NCBI RefSeq assembly: GCF_017792025.1
Contig: NZ_CP046956.1
Location: 744,001 to 808,000, forward strand
Direction: 5' to 3'
Source of the DNA: Sediminibacillus dalangtanensis
Lineage (GTDB): Bacteria > Bacillota > Bacilli > Bacillales > Amphibacillaceae
DNA: 64,000 nucleotides
Shown here: one piece after another, positions 8,946 through 18,386 of the stretch
How positions within the stretch are numbered: position 1 is the first letter of the stretch
Layout: every line of letters begins with the position of its first letter
Made by a program: the position numbers and the translations under genes
The notes under the pieces: generated by a model
What the model was told of the DNA's origin: nothing
What the model saw: the letters and a program-made list of their open reading frames with translations, nothing else
Database searches by the model: none

Positions 8946-9042
8946 TGGTAAATCGCCTTAGCCCTATTTAAGTATTTCATTGTCCCTTACCAGGCGATTC
9001 TATTTTCATATTATGGATATTTCGCCTAAACCAGACAATAAA

Positions 9043-9084
9043 AAAACAGAACGATTGGTTATCAAAACCAAAGCGTTCTGTTTT
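9043..9084. terminator. Bidirectional terminator between two convergent small genes
   Basis: AAAACAGAACG (9043-9053) pairs perfectly with CGTTCTGTTTT (9074-9084), and the interior ATTGGTT/AACCAAA extends the pairing. T tracts occur on both strands. Confidence 0.75.
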
Positions 9085-9200
9085 GTATTACTTTTCCGCT
9101 ATAACCGATCCCACTCACTCTTCGAAGGGACTTACATTTATTCTTGGTCTCTTTCTATTGGCTGAATATCTTAGCAAACATAAGTTAAGCAGGAAACACC

Positions 9201-9299
9201 TTATCGTTTTGGTGTTTGTTTTGAATCTTTTCCGGCTGTGAAAATGGAAGTAAGGAATACAATGGTTACACCCAAAATCAATGCAATATTCATACTCAT
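9201..9299 (-). CDS. Putative 32-residue membrane peptide
   Basis: ATG at 9299 follows GGAGGACGCCTTCC and opens MSMNIALILGVTIVFLTSIFTAGKDSKQTPKR, one transmembrane helix with a positively charged tail. A good promoter on the same strand lies upstream (TTCACA-17-TATAAT, 9369-9397), giving a leader of about 60 bases. A terminator hairpin lies downstream at 9043-9084. Promoter, ribosome site, frame and terminator together make expression likely. No family is recognised. It is divergent from prkA, the sporulation kinase gene. Confidence 0.55.
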   Translation of the reverse strand: MSMNIALILGVTIVFLTSIFTAGKDSKQTPKR

Positions 9300-9368
9300 G
9301 GAAGGCGTCCTCCTTTATGTTCTGTGCCCCATCAGGCAGTAATTGTTTATGTAGCGTATCTTACCTCT

Positions 9369-9397
9369 ATTATAACGAATTATGAGAAGCTTGTGAA
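9369..9397 (-). promoter_or_regulatory. SigA-type promoter for the 32-residue peptide gene
   Basis: Read on the minus strand, TTCACA (9392-9397) and TATAAT (9369-9374) are 17 bases apart, close to consensus. Confidence 0.6.
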
Positions 9398-9613
9398 CTC
9401 CGAACCGGCAGGTCCCCTCCATGCTTCTGAAAACGGAGGATTTCCTTATCCTCAGGTTACCTGTTGCTATCATTCATGTTCACAAGGGTGTTTACATAGA
9501 TTAAAGTAACCATCTTTTCTTATGGGCACCAAAAAAGGAACAGGAGCAGTGGAAACCTGTACTGAACATACTGCTGGGTAGTTTTTGCTAAATTCTTCAG
9601 GGAGGGCGTAGAG

Positions 9614-11512
9614 ATGGATATATTGAAAAAAATCCAGGATCATAGAGAAGATCAGAAAAAGTTGAAATGGGAAGGGACCTTCGCGGACTATCTGGATCTG
9701 TTAAAGGAACGGCCTTATTTAGCTCAATCTGCCCATTCAAGGGTCTATAACATGATTAAGCATAAGGGAGTCACGGAGCGTGAAGACGGAGTAAAGACAT
9801 ACAGTTTTTTTTCCGATGCGCTATACGGATTGGATGAAGCGCTGGAACGTCTGGTAGAGGAATATTTTCATCCAGCGGCAAGAAGACTCGATGTAAAAAA
9901 GCGGATCTTGCTTTTGATGGGACCTGTAAGTGGAGGGAAATCGACACTGGTTGCCCTGTTGAAGCGGGGGTTGGAGGAGTACACGTTGACCGATGAAGGA
10001 GCTGTTTATGCAATCAAGGGCTGTCCGATGCATGAGGATCCATTGCATTTGATTCCCCCGCATTTACGGTCGGATTTTGAAGAACAGTATGGTGTGAAAA
10101 TTGAGGGGAGCTTGTCTCCGCTGAATACCATGCGCCTTGAAAAGGAATACGATGGGCGAATAGAAGATGTCATGGTGGAGCGGATTTTCTTTTCTGAAGA
10201 TAAACGAACAGGAATCGGTACTTTTAGTCCTTCCGACCCGAAATCACAGGACATAGCAGATTTAACCGGGTCGATAGATTTTTCGACCATTGCTGAGTAC
10301 GGCTCAGAGTCCGATCCGCGCGCTTACCGGTTTGATGGGGAACTCAACAAGGCCAATCGCGGGATCATGGAGTTTCAGGAAATGCTGAAATGTGATGAGA
10401 AGTTCCTATGGCACTTACTTTCTCTCACCCAGGAAGGAAATTTCAAGGCGGGCAGATTCGCCCTTATTTCTGCCGATGAACTAATTGTGGCTCACACGAA
10501 CGAATCCGAATACCGATCATTTATTGCCAATAAAAAGAACGAAGCGCTTCATTCCAGGATGATTGTCATGCCGGTTCCATACAATTTACGGTTGAGTGAA
10601 GAAGAACGGATTTATGAAAAAATGATCAAGGAAAGCGACATAAAAGATGTCCATATCGCACCGCATACACTCCGGGTTGCAGCCATGTTCACGGTCTTAA
10701 GCAGATTGAAAGAGTCCAATCGCGGCAGCATCAGTCTGCTCAAAAAAATGTATCTGTATGACGGTCAGAATGTGGAAGGCTATAGTGATGCCGACGTACT
10801 TGAAATGAAGAAAGAATATGCAGATGAAGGAATGAGCGGGATTGATCCGCGTTATGTCATCAACCGGATATCCTCGACGATCATCAAGAAGGAAATGACC
10901 TCGATCAATGCACTTGATGTCTTGCGTTCACTAAAGGATGGTCTCGACAGCCACGCGTCCATTTCTAAAGATGACAAGGAAAGATATTTGAATTTTATTT
11001 CGATCGCCAGAAAAGAATACGATGAAATCGCCAAAAAAGAAGTGCAGAAGGCATTCGTTTATTCGTATGAAGAGTCGGCACGGACATTGATGGAAAACTA
11101 TCTTGATAATGTCGAAGCCTACTGTAACAAAGCAAAACTACATGATCCGCTGACAGGGGATGAAATGCACCCGGATGAAAAACTGATGCGTTCGATCGAG
11201 GAACAGATCGGTATTTCTGAAAATGCCAAAAAAGCGTTCCGGGAAGAGATTTTGATCCGGATTTCTGCCTATGCCCGTAAAGGGAAAAAGTTCAATTATC
11301 AATCACATGAACGTTTGCGGGAAGCAATTCAGAAAAAACTATTTGCCGATTTAAAAGACGTTGTCAAAATTACGACATCGAGCAAGACACCGGATGAACA
11401 ACAGCTCAAGAAAATCAATGAAGTGGTCGCCACACTGATCGATGAGTACGGCTACAATTCCACTTCGGCGAATGAACTGCTGCGTTACGTCGGCAGCTTG
11501 TTGAACCGATGA
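9614..11512 (+). CDS. prkA: PrkA family AAA+ protein (serine protein kinase / protease-like)
   Basis: PrkA is a conserved cytoplasmic AAA+ protein with a C-terminal kinase-like region. In Bacillus it is made in the mother cell and supports sporulation, and both kinase and ATP-dependent protease activity have been proposed. This 632-residue copy matches the family length (B. subtilis 631). It has Walker A GPVSGGKS at residues 103-110 and the conserved KGCPMHEDPLHLIP just after. The ATG follows AGGGAGGGCG. It occupies the B. subtilis yhb position but is separated from its usual neighbour yhbH by about 8.7 kb holding sucAB and others. I could not identify a convincing SigE promoter. Confidence 0.93.
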   Translation: MDILKKIQDHREDQKKLKWEGTFADYLDLLKERPYLAQSAHSRVYNMIKHKGVTEREDGVKTYSFFSDALYGLDEALERLVEEYFHPAARRLDVKKRILLLMGPVSGGKSTLVALLKRGLEEYTLTDEGAVYAIKGCPMHEDPLHLIPPHLRSDFEEQYGVKIEGSLSPLNTMRLEKEYDGRIEDVMVERIFFSEDKRTGIGTFSPSDPKSQDIADLTGSIDFSTIAEYGSESDPRAYRFDGELNKANRGIMEFQEMLKCDEKFLWHLLSLTQEGNFKAGRFALISADELIVAHTNESEYRSFIANKKNEALHSRMIVMPVPYNLRLSEEERIYEKMIKESDIKDVHIAPHTLRVAAMFTVLSRLKESNRGSISLLKKMYLYDGQNVEGYSDADVLEMKKEYADEGMSGIDPRYVINRISSTIIKKEMTSINALDVLRSLKDGLDSHASISKDDKERYLNFISIARKEYDEIAKKEVQKAFVYSYEESARTLMENYLDNVEAYCNKAKLHDPLTGDEMHPDEKLMRSIEEQIGISENAKKAFREEILIRISAYARKGKKFNYQSHERLREAIQKKLFADLKDVVKITTSSKTPDEQQLKKINEVVATLIDEYGYNSTSANELLRYVGSLLNR

Positions 11513-11537
11513 TTGCATGATTTTTTATTAGAAGGCT

Positions 11538-11583
11538 AAAGCTTGCAGAAAAACCTTTGTCAGGTCTATCTGCAAGCTTTTTT
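11538..11583 (+). terminator. Terminator after prkA
   Basis: AAAGCTTGCAGA (11538-11549) pairs perfectly with TCTGCAAGCTTT (11569-11580), followed by T residues. Confidence 0.85.
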
Positions 11584-12088
11584 GAAAGACAAGAAATATA
11601 CGTTTTAATCAGGACGTTGTCCAGCGCCCCCCTTTTCCAGTGTAAACGTTTCAAGGCATGTAAGGAACGCTTCTTCTTGTCCATTCGAGCACCTGGCAAG
11701 GTGCGGCTCAGTTGCTAAGTGTTGGACATGCATTGCAGCAGTTCAGTTTGTGGTTGTTTTTTACAACAGTACTGCCATAGACAACTTGTACTGTTTATGT
11801 CTATTTCATTAGGCATCTACTTCGCAGAGCAAGTTCTCGTGATGCCCGCTGAATTTCCATAACCGTCTGCTTATAGCCTTGGCTCCGCAATAACGGTGCC
11901 AAGGCTGTTTACATATAATTATTTTATATTTCGATTATTTTGATAGATGGTGTCGGTAGGTTATTGTTTCCTTGTATAAAATAGGGTATATTAGTTGATG
12001 TAGAAAGAGGTCAGTTCTATAATGGTCATTGAATGTTCAGTGACGTCTAATTGATGGAGAAAGTGAACTTCTAATGGGGGTATAAGTC
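11584..12088 (+). other. Long sucA upstream region
   Basis: About 500 bases without a supported gene. It holds a hairpin (AGCCTTGGC 11875-11883 with GCCAAGGCT 11898-11906) and the sucA promoter. The hairpin is not followed by a long T tract and lies about 60 bases before the -35 box, so its role is unclear. Confidence 0.5.
11964..11992 (+). promoter_or_regulatory. SigA-type promoter for sucAB
   Basis: TTGTTT (11964-11969) and TATATT (11987-11992) are 17 bases apart, with a leader of about 90 bases to the sucA start. Confidence 0.6.
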
Positions 12089-14950
12089 GTGACACAGCAA
12101 GAATCTAGTGGAAGATTCTGGGAAAATTTTCATGGTCCAAACATGGGGTACATTGAAGAACAGTACGAATTGTACAAACAAGACCCCTCGACAATCGATA
12201 CATCTCTGAAAGAAATGTTCGATCAGCACGGGGCACCTGAATGGTTGACACAAACAGGGGGATTGCAGCAAACCGATTCAGCGACAACTTCAGCCAGTGA
12301 TATTAAGAAACTAACCTCGACAATGAAACTTGTGGAGGCTATTCGCCGTTATGGACATCTAGAAGCGGACATATATCCTGTCGGAAAAGAGAAGGATCGC
12401 AACTCGGAGTTGGTCAATCCGGCTTATTATAACCTGACGAACGAAGATTTGGAAGCGATTCCTGCGAGTTGGATTTGGGAAGAAGCTCCAGGTAATGTGA
12501 CCAATGCACTTGAAGTAGTCAACTTGTTGAAAAAGAATTATGCGGGTACTACTTCTTTTGAATATGATCATGTGAATAATGATGACGAGCGGAAATGGCT
12601 CCAAGATAAAATCGATACCGGCGCCTTTGCGTTGTCATTGAGTCAAGAAGAAAAAAGGCAGCTGTTGAAGCGGCTGACAGATGTAGAAGGATTTGAAAGT
12701 TTTCTTGCCAAGACCTTTGTCGGGCAAAAACGATTTTCCATCGAAGGCTTGGAAATGATGGTGCCGATGCTGGATAAAGCGGTCAATAACTCCTTCACGG
12801 ATGAGACCGAGGAAATATTGATGGGGATGGCTCACAGGGGCCGTTTAAGCGTGTTGACCCACGTGCTTGGCAAGCCATATGACAAAATATTTTCTGAATT
12901 TCATTATTCATCAGATAAAGAATTGATGCCGTCAGCCGGTTCCAAAGGAATCAATTATGGCTGGACAGGAGATGTGAAGTATCATTTTGGGGCAGTGAAA
13001 AGCTTGGGAGAAGACAAGGTTTCACCGACTAAAATTACCTTGGCCCACAACCCTTCACATCTCGAATTTGTGAATCCGGTTGTGGAAGGCTTTACACGAG
13101 CCGCTCAGGAAGATATTGACCAAGCAGGCGCGCCTGTTCAAAGTCAGGACCGGGCTTTCAGCATTTTGATTCACGGAGATGCTGCTTTCATCGGTGAAGG
13201 CGTCGTAGCTGAAACCTTGAATATGAGCGATTTGCCTGGTTACCGGACAGGCGGCACCCTGCATTTGATCGCTAATAACCTGGTCGGTTTCACTACCGGT
13301 CAGGATCAAGGCAGGTCAACCAGATACGCGAGTGACTTGGCGAAAGGATTTGAAATTCCGATCGTCCATGTCAATGCGGATGATCCGGAGGCGTGTGTGT
13401 CCGCTATGGCGCTGGCATATGAATATCGGCAGACTTTCCATAAAGATTTTCTGATCGATTTAGTCGGCTATCGTCGTTACGGTCATAATGAAATGGACGA
13501 ACCGCGAGCTACACAGCCGCAATTATACAAAGAAATCGATAAACATGACTCGGTTGCTGTCGTTTACGCGAAACGCCTTCAAGAAGAAGGGGTTATCGGC
13601 GATAGCGATTATGAGAAGTTTAAAAAAGAACGGGAGCAGGAGCTTAAGGGTATTTTCGATAATATGATGGAAAACAAAACGGACGAACCAGAACCGAAGC
13701 CGGCTCCAGAGGCGTTGTCCAACGGCCTCGACGACATCAGAACGGCTGTCCCACTTGAGCAGCTCAAGCAGTTGAATGAAGGTCTCCTCAAACGTCCGGA
13801 AGGTTTCCAAGGGTTTAAGAAACTGGAAAAAATCCTTAAAAAACGTGGGGAAGCTTTGGAGGAAGGAAACAAGGCGGATTGGGCAACGGCCGAAACGCTT
13901 GCTTATGCTTCTATTTTGCAAGATGGCGTCTCCATACGCTTGACCGGCCAGGATTCCGAAAGAGGAACCTTCGCCCATCGCCATTTGGTGCTTCATGATG
14001 TGGAAACGGGGGATACCTACTGTCCAATGCATGGATTGGATCAGGCGAAAGCTTCATTTGCCATCCACAACAGTCCGTTGTCCGAAGCGGGAGTGCTAGG
14101 TTTTGAGTATGGATACAGCGTTCAGTCGCCGAATACCCTGGTGCTTTGGGAAGCACAATTCGGTGATTTCGCCAATGCAGGCCAAGTGATTTTTGACCAA
14201 TTTATTGCAGCAGGCCGAGCCAAGTGGGGAGAGAAATCAAACATGGTACTATTGCTCCCGCATGGCTACGAAGGTCAGGGGCCGGAGCATTCCAGTGCCA
14301 GACTTGAACGTTTCTTACAGCTAGCTGCTGAAAACAACTGGATTGTCGCCAACGTGACAACCAGTGCACAGTACTTCCATTTGTTACGCCGCCAGGCAGC
14401 ATTGAGAGGAAAAGATGCGGCTCGTCCGCTTGTGGTGATGACGCCGAAGAGTTTGTTGCGGAATCAGCGTGTGGCTTCTACGGCAGAAGAGTTCAGCGAG
14501 CGGAATTTCGAGAAAATAATTACACAGCCAGGTCTTCCGAAGACGACGAAAAAAGCGAAAAGACTGGTCATCGGCAGTGGCAAAGTGATGGTGGATATCG
14601 CTGAAACGATGAGCCAGAATGAAGAGAAAGTGAAGGATACGCATGTGATCCGGTTGGAGCAAATTTATCCATTCCCGGCAAAAGAATTGGAAAAGGTTCT
14701 GAAGGATTGTCCAAATGTCGAAGAAGTAATCTGGGTTCAGGAAGAGCCTAGAAATATGGGCAGCTGGAACTTTGTCAAAGAACTTTTATACAATCTTCTG
14801 GATGAACATCAACAGTTGCGTTATGTCGGTCGTCCTGATCGGTCATCACCAGCGGTTGGAGAGCCAAACATACACAAAACAGAACAAAAACGAATCGTAC
14901 AGGAAGCCTTAAAGCTGTCTAAAGGAGGAGATTCCAGTGAAGGAAATTAA
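12089..14950 (+). CDS. sucA: 2-oxoglutarate dehydrogenase E1 component
   Basis: SucA (OdhA) is the thiamine-diphosphate E1 subunit that decarboxylates 2-oxoglutarate in the TCA cycle and passes the succinyl group to the lipoyl arm of SucB. The 953-residue length fits B. subtilis OdhA (944). Visible marks are the N-terminal FWENFHGPNMGYIEEQYELYKQDP docking segment, GMAHRGRLSVL near residue 246, HGDAAFIGEGVVAETLNMSDL near 362, and the transketolase-like VLWEAQFGDFANAGQVIFDQF. The start is GTG at 12089 with TGGGGG eight bases upstream. It overlaps sucB by 14 bases. Confidence 0.96.
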   Translation: MTQQESSGRFWENFHGPNMGYIEEQYELYKQDPSTIDTSLKEMFDQHGAPEWLTQTGGLQQTDSATTSASDIKKLTSTMKLVEAIRRYGHLEADIYPVGKEKDRNSELVNPAYYNLTNEDLEAIPASWIWEEAPGNVTNALEVVNLLKKNYAGTTSFEYDHVNNDDERKWLQDKIDTGAFALSLSQEEKRQLLKRLTDVEGFESFLAKTFVGQKRFSIEGLEMMVPMLDKAVNNSFTDETEEILMGMAHRGRLSVLTHVLGKPYDKIFSEFHYSSDKELMPSAGSKGINYGWTGDVKYHFGAVKSLGEDKVSPTKITLAHNPSHLEFVNPVVEGFTRAAQEDIDQAGAPVQSQDRAFSILIHGDAAFIGEGVVAETLNMSDLPGYRTGGTLHLIANNLVGFTTGQDQGRSTRYASDLAKGFEIPIVHVNADDPEACVSAMALAYEYRQTFHKDFLIDLVGYRRYGHNEMDEPRATQPQLYKEIDKHDSVAVVYAKRLQEEGVIGDSDYEKFKKEREQELKGIFDNMMENKTDEPEPKPAPEALSNGLDDIRTAVPLEQLKQLNEGLLKRPEGFQGFKKLEKILKKRGEALEEGNKADWATAETLAYASILQDGVSIRLTGQDSERGTFAHRHLVLHDVETGDTYCPMHGLDQAKASFAIHNSPLSEAGVLGFEYGYSVQSPNTLVLWEAQFGDFANAGQVIFDQFIAAGRAKWGEKSNMVLLLPHGYEGQGPEHSSARLERFLQLAAENNWIVANVTTSAQYFHLLRRQAALRGKDAARPLVVMTPKSLLRNQRVASTAEEFSERNFEKIITQPGLPKTTKKAKRLVIGSGKVMVDIAETMSQNEEKVKDTHVIRLEQIYPFPAKELEKVLKDCPNVEEVIWVQEEPRNMGSWNFVKELLYNLLDEHQQLRYVGRPDRSSPAVGEPNIHKTEQKRIVQEALKLSKGGDSSEGN

Positions 14951-16220
14951 AGTCCCGGAATTAGCAGAATCGATTACAGAAGGTACTATCGCCGAATGGC
15001 TCGTAAAGCAAGGGGATAAAGTAGAAAAGGGCGACCCGGTATTGGAATTGGAAACCGACAAAGTCAACGTCGAAGTAAACGCAGACTATGCAGGTGTCAT
15101 TGTTGAGCTTACAAAAGAAGAGGGCGACGATGTTGAAGTCGGCGACGTCATCGCCAAAGTGGACGAAAATGGGGAAGCCGGCGGTGCCGAAGATAACAGC
15201 CAGGATGAATCTGCAAAAGAGGAAGCTCCTGCAGAGGAAAGCAAACAGGAATCAGCTCCGGAAGAAAAGCCAGCTGCTTCTAGTCAAAAGGAAGAACAGA
15301 CTTCTTCTAGCAGCAAAGACACGGTTGCTTCGCCTGCTGCCCGGAAGCGTGCCCGTGAACTAGGCATTGATCTCAGCGATGTTTACCCGCGGGATCCGCT
15401 GGGCCGGATTCGTCCGGAAGATGTAGACCAGGCAGCAAAAGGCGGTCAAAAGCAAGCGGAAGCGCCAAAACAAGACAAGCAGCAGGCGGCGAAATCTTCC
15501 GAGAAAACGGAATTCGACAAACCGGTAGAGCGGGTGAAAATGAGCCGCCGTCGTCAGACGATCGCGAACCGCTTGGTGGAAGCGCAGCATAACGCTGCCA
15601 TGCTGACAACGTTTAACGAAGTGGATATGACCGCAATCATGAAACTGCGCAGCGAGCGGAAGGATAAATTCTTGGAAAAACACGATGTCAAGCTTGGGTT
15701 TATGTCGTTCTTTACGAAAGCTGTCGTCGGTGCTTTGAAGGAATTCCCGCTGATCAATGCAGAAATCCAAGGCAACGAACTTGTCCTGAAAAAATTCTAT
15801 GATATTGGTATAGCCGTATCGACCGATGACGGACTCGTTGTTCCGGTTGTCCGTGACGCCGACCGTCTCGATTTTGCTGGTGTGGAACGGGAAATCGCAC
15901 ATCTTGGCAAGAAAGCACGGGATAAACAGTTGCAAATGGCTGATTTACAAGGCGGATCGTTCACGATTACAAACGGCGGTATTTTCGGATCGCTGTTATC
16001 GACGCCAATACTAAATGCGCCACAGGTTGGTATTCTCGGAATGCATTCCATCCAGAAACGGCCGATCGTCATGCCGGATGATTCCATCGAAGTACGTCCG
16101 ATGATGTACGTGGCCATGTCTTATGATCATAGAATCGTAGATGGAAAAGATGCCGTGCAATTCCTGGTACGGATAAAACAAATGCTTGAAGATCCATACG
16201 ATTTATTGTTGGAAGGATAA
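14937..16220 (+). CDS. sucB: 2-oxoglutarate dehydrogenase E2 (dihydrolipoamide succinyltransferase)
   Basis: SucB (OdhB) is the core acyltransferase of the 2-oxoglutarate dehydrogenase complex. In 427 residues it shows an N-terminal lipoyl domain with the modified Lys42 in LELETDKVNVEV. A Glu/Ala/Lys/Gln-rich linker (about 80-128) follows, then an E3-binding domain (ASPAARKRARELGIDLSDV). The catalytic domain ends in YDHRIVDGKDA with His398 and Asp402. The GTG start at 14937 lies inside the end of sucA behind AAAGGAGGAGATTCCA, pointing to coupled translation. E3 is not encoded here. Confidence 0.96.
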   Translation: MKEIKVPELAESITEGTIAEWLVKQGDKVEKGDPVLELETDKVNVEVNADYAGVIVELTKEEGDDVEVGDVIAKVDENGEAGGAEDNSQDESAKEEAPAEESKQESAPEEKPAASSQKEEQTSSSSKDTVASPAARKRARELGIDLSDVYPRDPLGRIRPEDVDQAAKGGQKQAEAPKQDKQQAAKSSEKTEFDKPVERVKMSRRRQTIANRLVEAQHNAAMLTTFNEVDMTAIMKLRSERKDKFLEKHDVKLGFMSFFTKAVVGALKEFPLINAEIQGNELVLKKFYDIGIAVSTDDGLVVPVVRDADRLDFAGVEREIAHLGKKARDKQLQMADLQGGSFTITNGGIFGSLLSTPILNAPQVGILGMHSIQKRPIVMPDDSIEVRPMMYVAMSYDHRIVDGKDAVQFLVRIKQMLEDPYDLLLEG

Positions 16221-16260
16221 GAGTAGCCGCGGATCTTGGTACTAAAGGGTTCGGTTGCAC

Positions 16261-16298
16261 AAAAACGCTCAGAAGTGAAAAACTTCTGAGCGTTTTTT
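16261..16298 (+). terminator. Terminator after sucAB
   Basis: AAAAACGCTCAGAAGT pairs with ACTTCTGAGCGTTTTT around a short loop, followed by further T. Confidence 0.88.
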
Positions 16299-16562
16299 CT
16301 ATTCATTCAGACGGAGTATTTACCTTACCGCAACAGCGAATTTTGCAACGAGGATAAGCATAGGGATTAAAACTTTTCACTTTAGTTATCTTGAGGAACG
16401 CTTTAGAACTCGAATTAGAAGTCATCTTGCTAAAATCAGGCGTGGAAACGAAGAAAAAAGACCTTCGTCTAGTGAATGAAGGACGAAAGGAGGTGCGGAA
16501 ACGTTCAGCGAATGAGGAAGACTGCCAAGCTATAAATTTGATCAGACTCCCTCAGTCGTCTG

Positions 16563-18287
16563 TTATTTCACCCACAACTTTCGGAAATCTACCTGGCCAA
16601 ATGATTTAAAGCGGATATCCTGGATCATCGGGTGGAAGATTCTGTTTTTAATAGGATGATGTTGAAAAAGGATCAGATGGTTGTCCTTCAAGTAATCTTC
16701 CATCACATCAATGATTTTTTCCCTTTCCTGATTGGTTGTGGACTGTTTGAATGCTTCCAGCCAGTTGTCGATTTTTTCGAGCTGGTCTGGTGCCATAAAA
16801 CGTCTGAATAACAGGACTTCATTGTAAAAGGCGCCTAAAAAGGATAAGTGATAGTCTGATGTCGAAACTTCCCCCATGAAAACCATATCTGCCGTGTCGT
16901 CGAAAGTAAATGAGTAAAAGTCTTCCAAACTAAAGCTGTTCAACTCTAGCCTAATGCCGTATTGGGAAGCTTGTCGCTGAAACCATGCGGCTTCTTCTTT
17001 TGCTTTCGGAAAATCGAGGCAATACAGCTGCAATGGTTCCCCTTGATAACCGGATAACTGCAGTAATCCTGGCACCTGTTCTATGTCTCTGCTGCGTTGT
17101 CCTGATTTCCACGGAAAAAAGCTGGTGGCTTCCACAGGTATTTCCAGCCCCAAAGCGTGGTGCATTTTATACGGGTCAAGCAAGTGAAACAACGCTGTCC
17201 GGAAATGCGGGTTTTGTACTGCAGTTTGTTTGGTGAAATTGAAAGCGAGAAAGCGAAAGCCGGTTTCCACTTCTTTTTTCTGAATGCCCTCCTCGAATGC
17301 TTCGTCAACACTTATGTTATAGGTGACGGTTTTCACCGTATCCATCGATATCTTCCAAAATTCAATCCGGTCTAAAAAAGGACGCTCGAGAAAGTATTGG
17401 TCAAAGGCTTCCAAAACAATCCGCTTTTTGTTGCGTTCCTTCAGGCGAAACGGCCCCGTGCCAATCCATTGGTGTTCGTCAAAAGGTACATCCTTGGGCA
17501 GGATGGATAGATTGATACTGCTCAAATAGCGAAGAAAAAAGGGATTAGATCTGTTTAACTTAATGGTGATTTGATATCTGTTTGGACAGTTGATTTCCGA
17601 GATATCGCTTACAAGCCAGTAAAACGGTGTGCCGGGTTTAAACCGTTCCAATGTATGCTTGACATCGCCGCTTGTGAAAACGCCTTGATGATGGAAACGT
17701 ACTCCTTTTCGCAAGTAAAAAGTCCAAGTGGTATTGTTTTCATCTACCTGCCAATGATGGGCGAGACGGGGGCGGATTTCATCTCTTTTTCCACTATACG
17801 TGACGAGCGTATCACCGAGTTGCTGGATCATGTGATTTTCAACGGTTATCGAACTGTAAACCGGATCAAGCGTACTTAAATCCCGAGAGATAATCGTGCG
17901 CAGAACGTCCTTCTCCTGCTTCAACTCCTGCATACCGAACATTTTTTGCAGCTGCGGCGAGATAGTTGCAACCCATACTTTGGGTATAGGGAGCTGCAAC
18001 AAGTGGATAAGATCATCCAGTTTATCTTGCTGCATGGATTCTTGAACAAACTGTTCGACCTCTTTTTGAAACGATTGACGGAAGGTTAAACGGGATGGAT
18101 TTCCTCTGCCGATTCCGGGCGTATAGGTTAATTTGTCTTCTTCCTCGAATTTCTTCAGCTTTCGTTTGACATTTTTTCTCGTGCAAAACCAAAGCGTTTC
18201 CAGTTCCTCAAATTTAAAAGTAACCTGTTTATTTTGTTCTTTGCTATATAAATGGGCCCGCAATGTATAATACGATAAATCCTTGAT
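16563..18287 (-). CDS. SgrR-like transcriptional regulator with solute-binding domain
   Basis: The protein (566 residues from TTG 18263, about 574 from 18287) begins with an SgrR-type DNA-binding domain: FEELETLWFCTRKNVKRKLKKFEEE and GIGRGNPSRLTF. A periplasmic-binding-protein-like domain (SBP_bac_5 family) follows, with LAHHWQVDENNTTWTFYLRKGVRFHHQG. Such proteins bind a small molecule directly and regulate nearby genes. The N-terminal homology (LSYYTLRAHLY) continues upstream of the TTG to an ATC at 18287, eight bases after GGAGGTG, and the only in-frame codon before it that matters is a stop. The real start is therefore either this ATC or the poorly placed TTG. The gene is divergent from an MFS transporter, as SgrR-type regulators often are. 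Confidence 0.8.
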   Translation of the reverse strand: MKDLSYYTLRAHLYSKEQNKQVTFKFEELETLWFCTRKNVKRKLKKFEEEDKLTYTPGIGRGNPSRLTFRQSFQKEVEQFVQESMQQDKLDDLIHLLQLPIPKVWVATISPQLQKMFGMQELKQEKDVLRTIISRDLSTLDPVYSSITVENHMIQQLGDTLVTYSGKRDEIRPRLAHHWQVDENNTTWTFYLRKGVRFHHQGVFTSGDVKHTLERFKPGTPFYWLVSDISEINCPNRYQITIKLNRSNPFFLRYLSSINLSILPKDVPFDEHQWIGTGPFRLKERNKKRIVLEAFDQYFLERPFLDRIEFWKISMDTVKTVTYNISVDEAFEEGIQKKEVETGFRFLAFNFTKQTAVQNPHFRTALFHLLDPYKMHHALGLEIPVEATSFFPWKSGQRSRDIEQVPGLLQLSGYQGEPLQLYCLDFPKAKEEAAWFQRQASQYGIRLELNSFSLEDFYSFTFDDTADMVFMGEVSTSDYHLSFLGAFYNEVLLFRRFMAPDQLEKIDNWLEAFKQSTTNQEREKIIDVMEDYLKDNHLILFQHHPIKNRIFHPMIQDIRFKSFGQVDFRKLWVK

Positions 18288-18302
18288 AAGCTACACCTCC
18301 AG

Positions 18303-18356
18303 AAAAGGGGACATTAATAGATTGATTATACCCTTTTTACCCCTTTTAAGAAAAGG
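18303..18356. promoter_or_regulatory. Candidate operator between the SgrR-like and MFS genes
   Basis: AAAAGGGG (18303-18310) and CCCCTTTT (18340-18347) are inverted copies, and CCTTTTAAGAAAAGG (18342-18356) is itself a palindrome. The block lies in the 100-base divergent promoter region, where the regulator would be expected to bind. The assignment is an inference. Confidence 0.4.
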
Positions 18357-18386
18357 CAAAATAGAAAGCAGAAGGAGGGGTACCGC

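Noticed and set aside
16391..16609. 72-codon plus-strand frame overlapping the end of the SgrR-like gene
   Set aside because: It has no good ribosome site, its last part is antisense to a real gene, and the product looks like no protein family.
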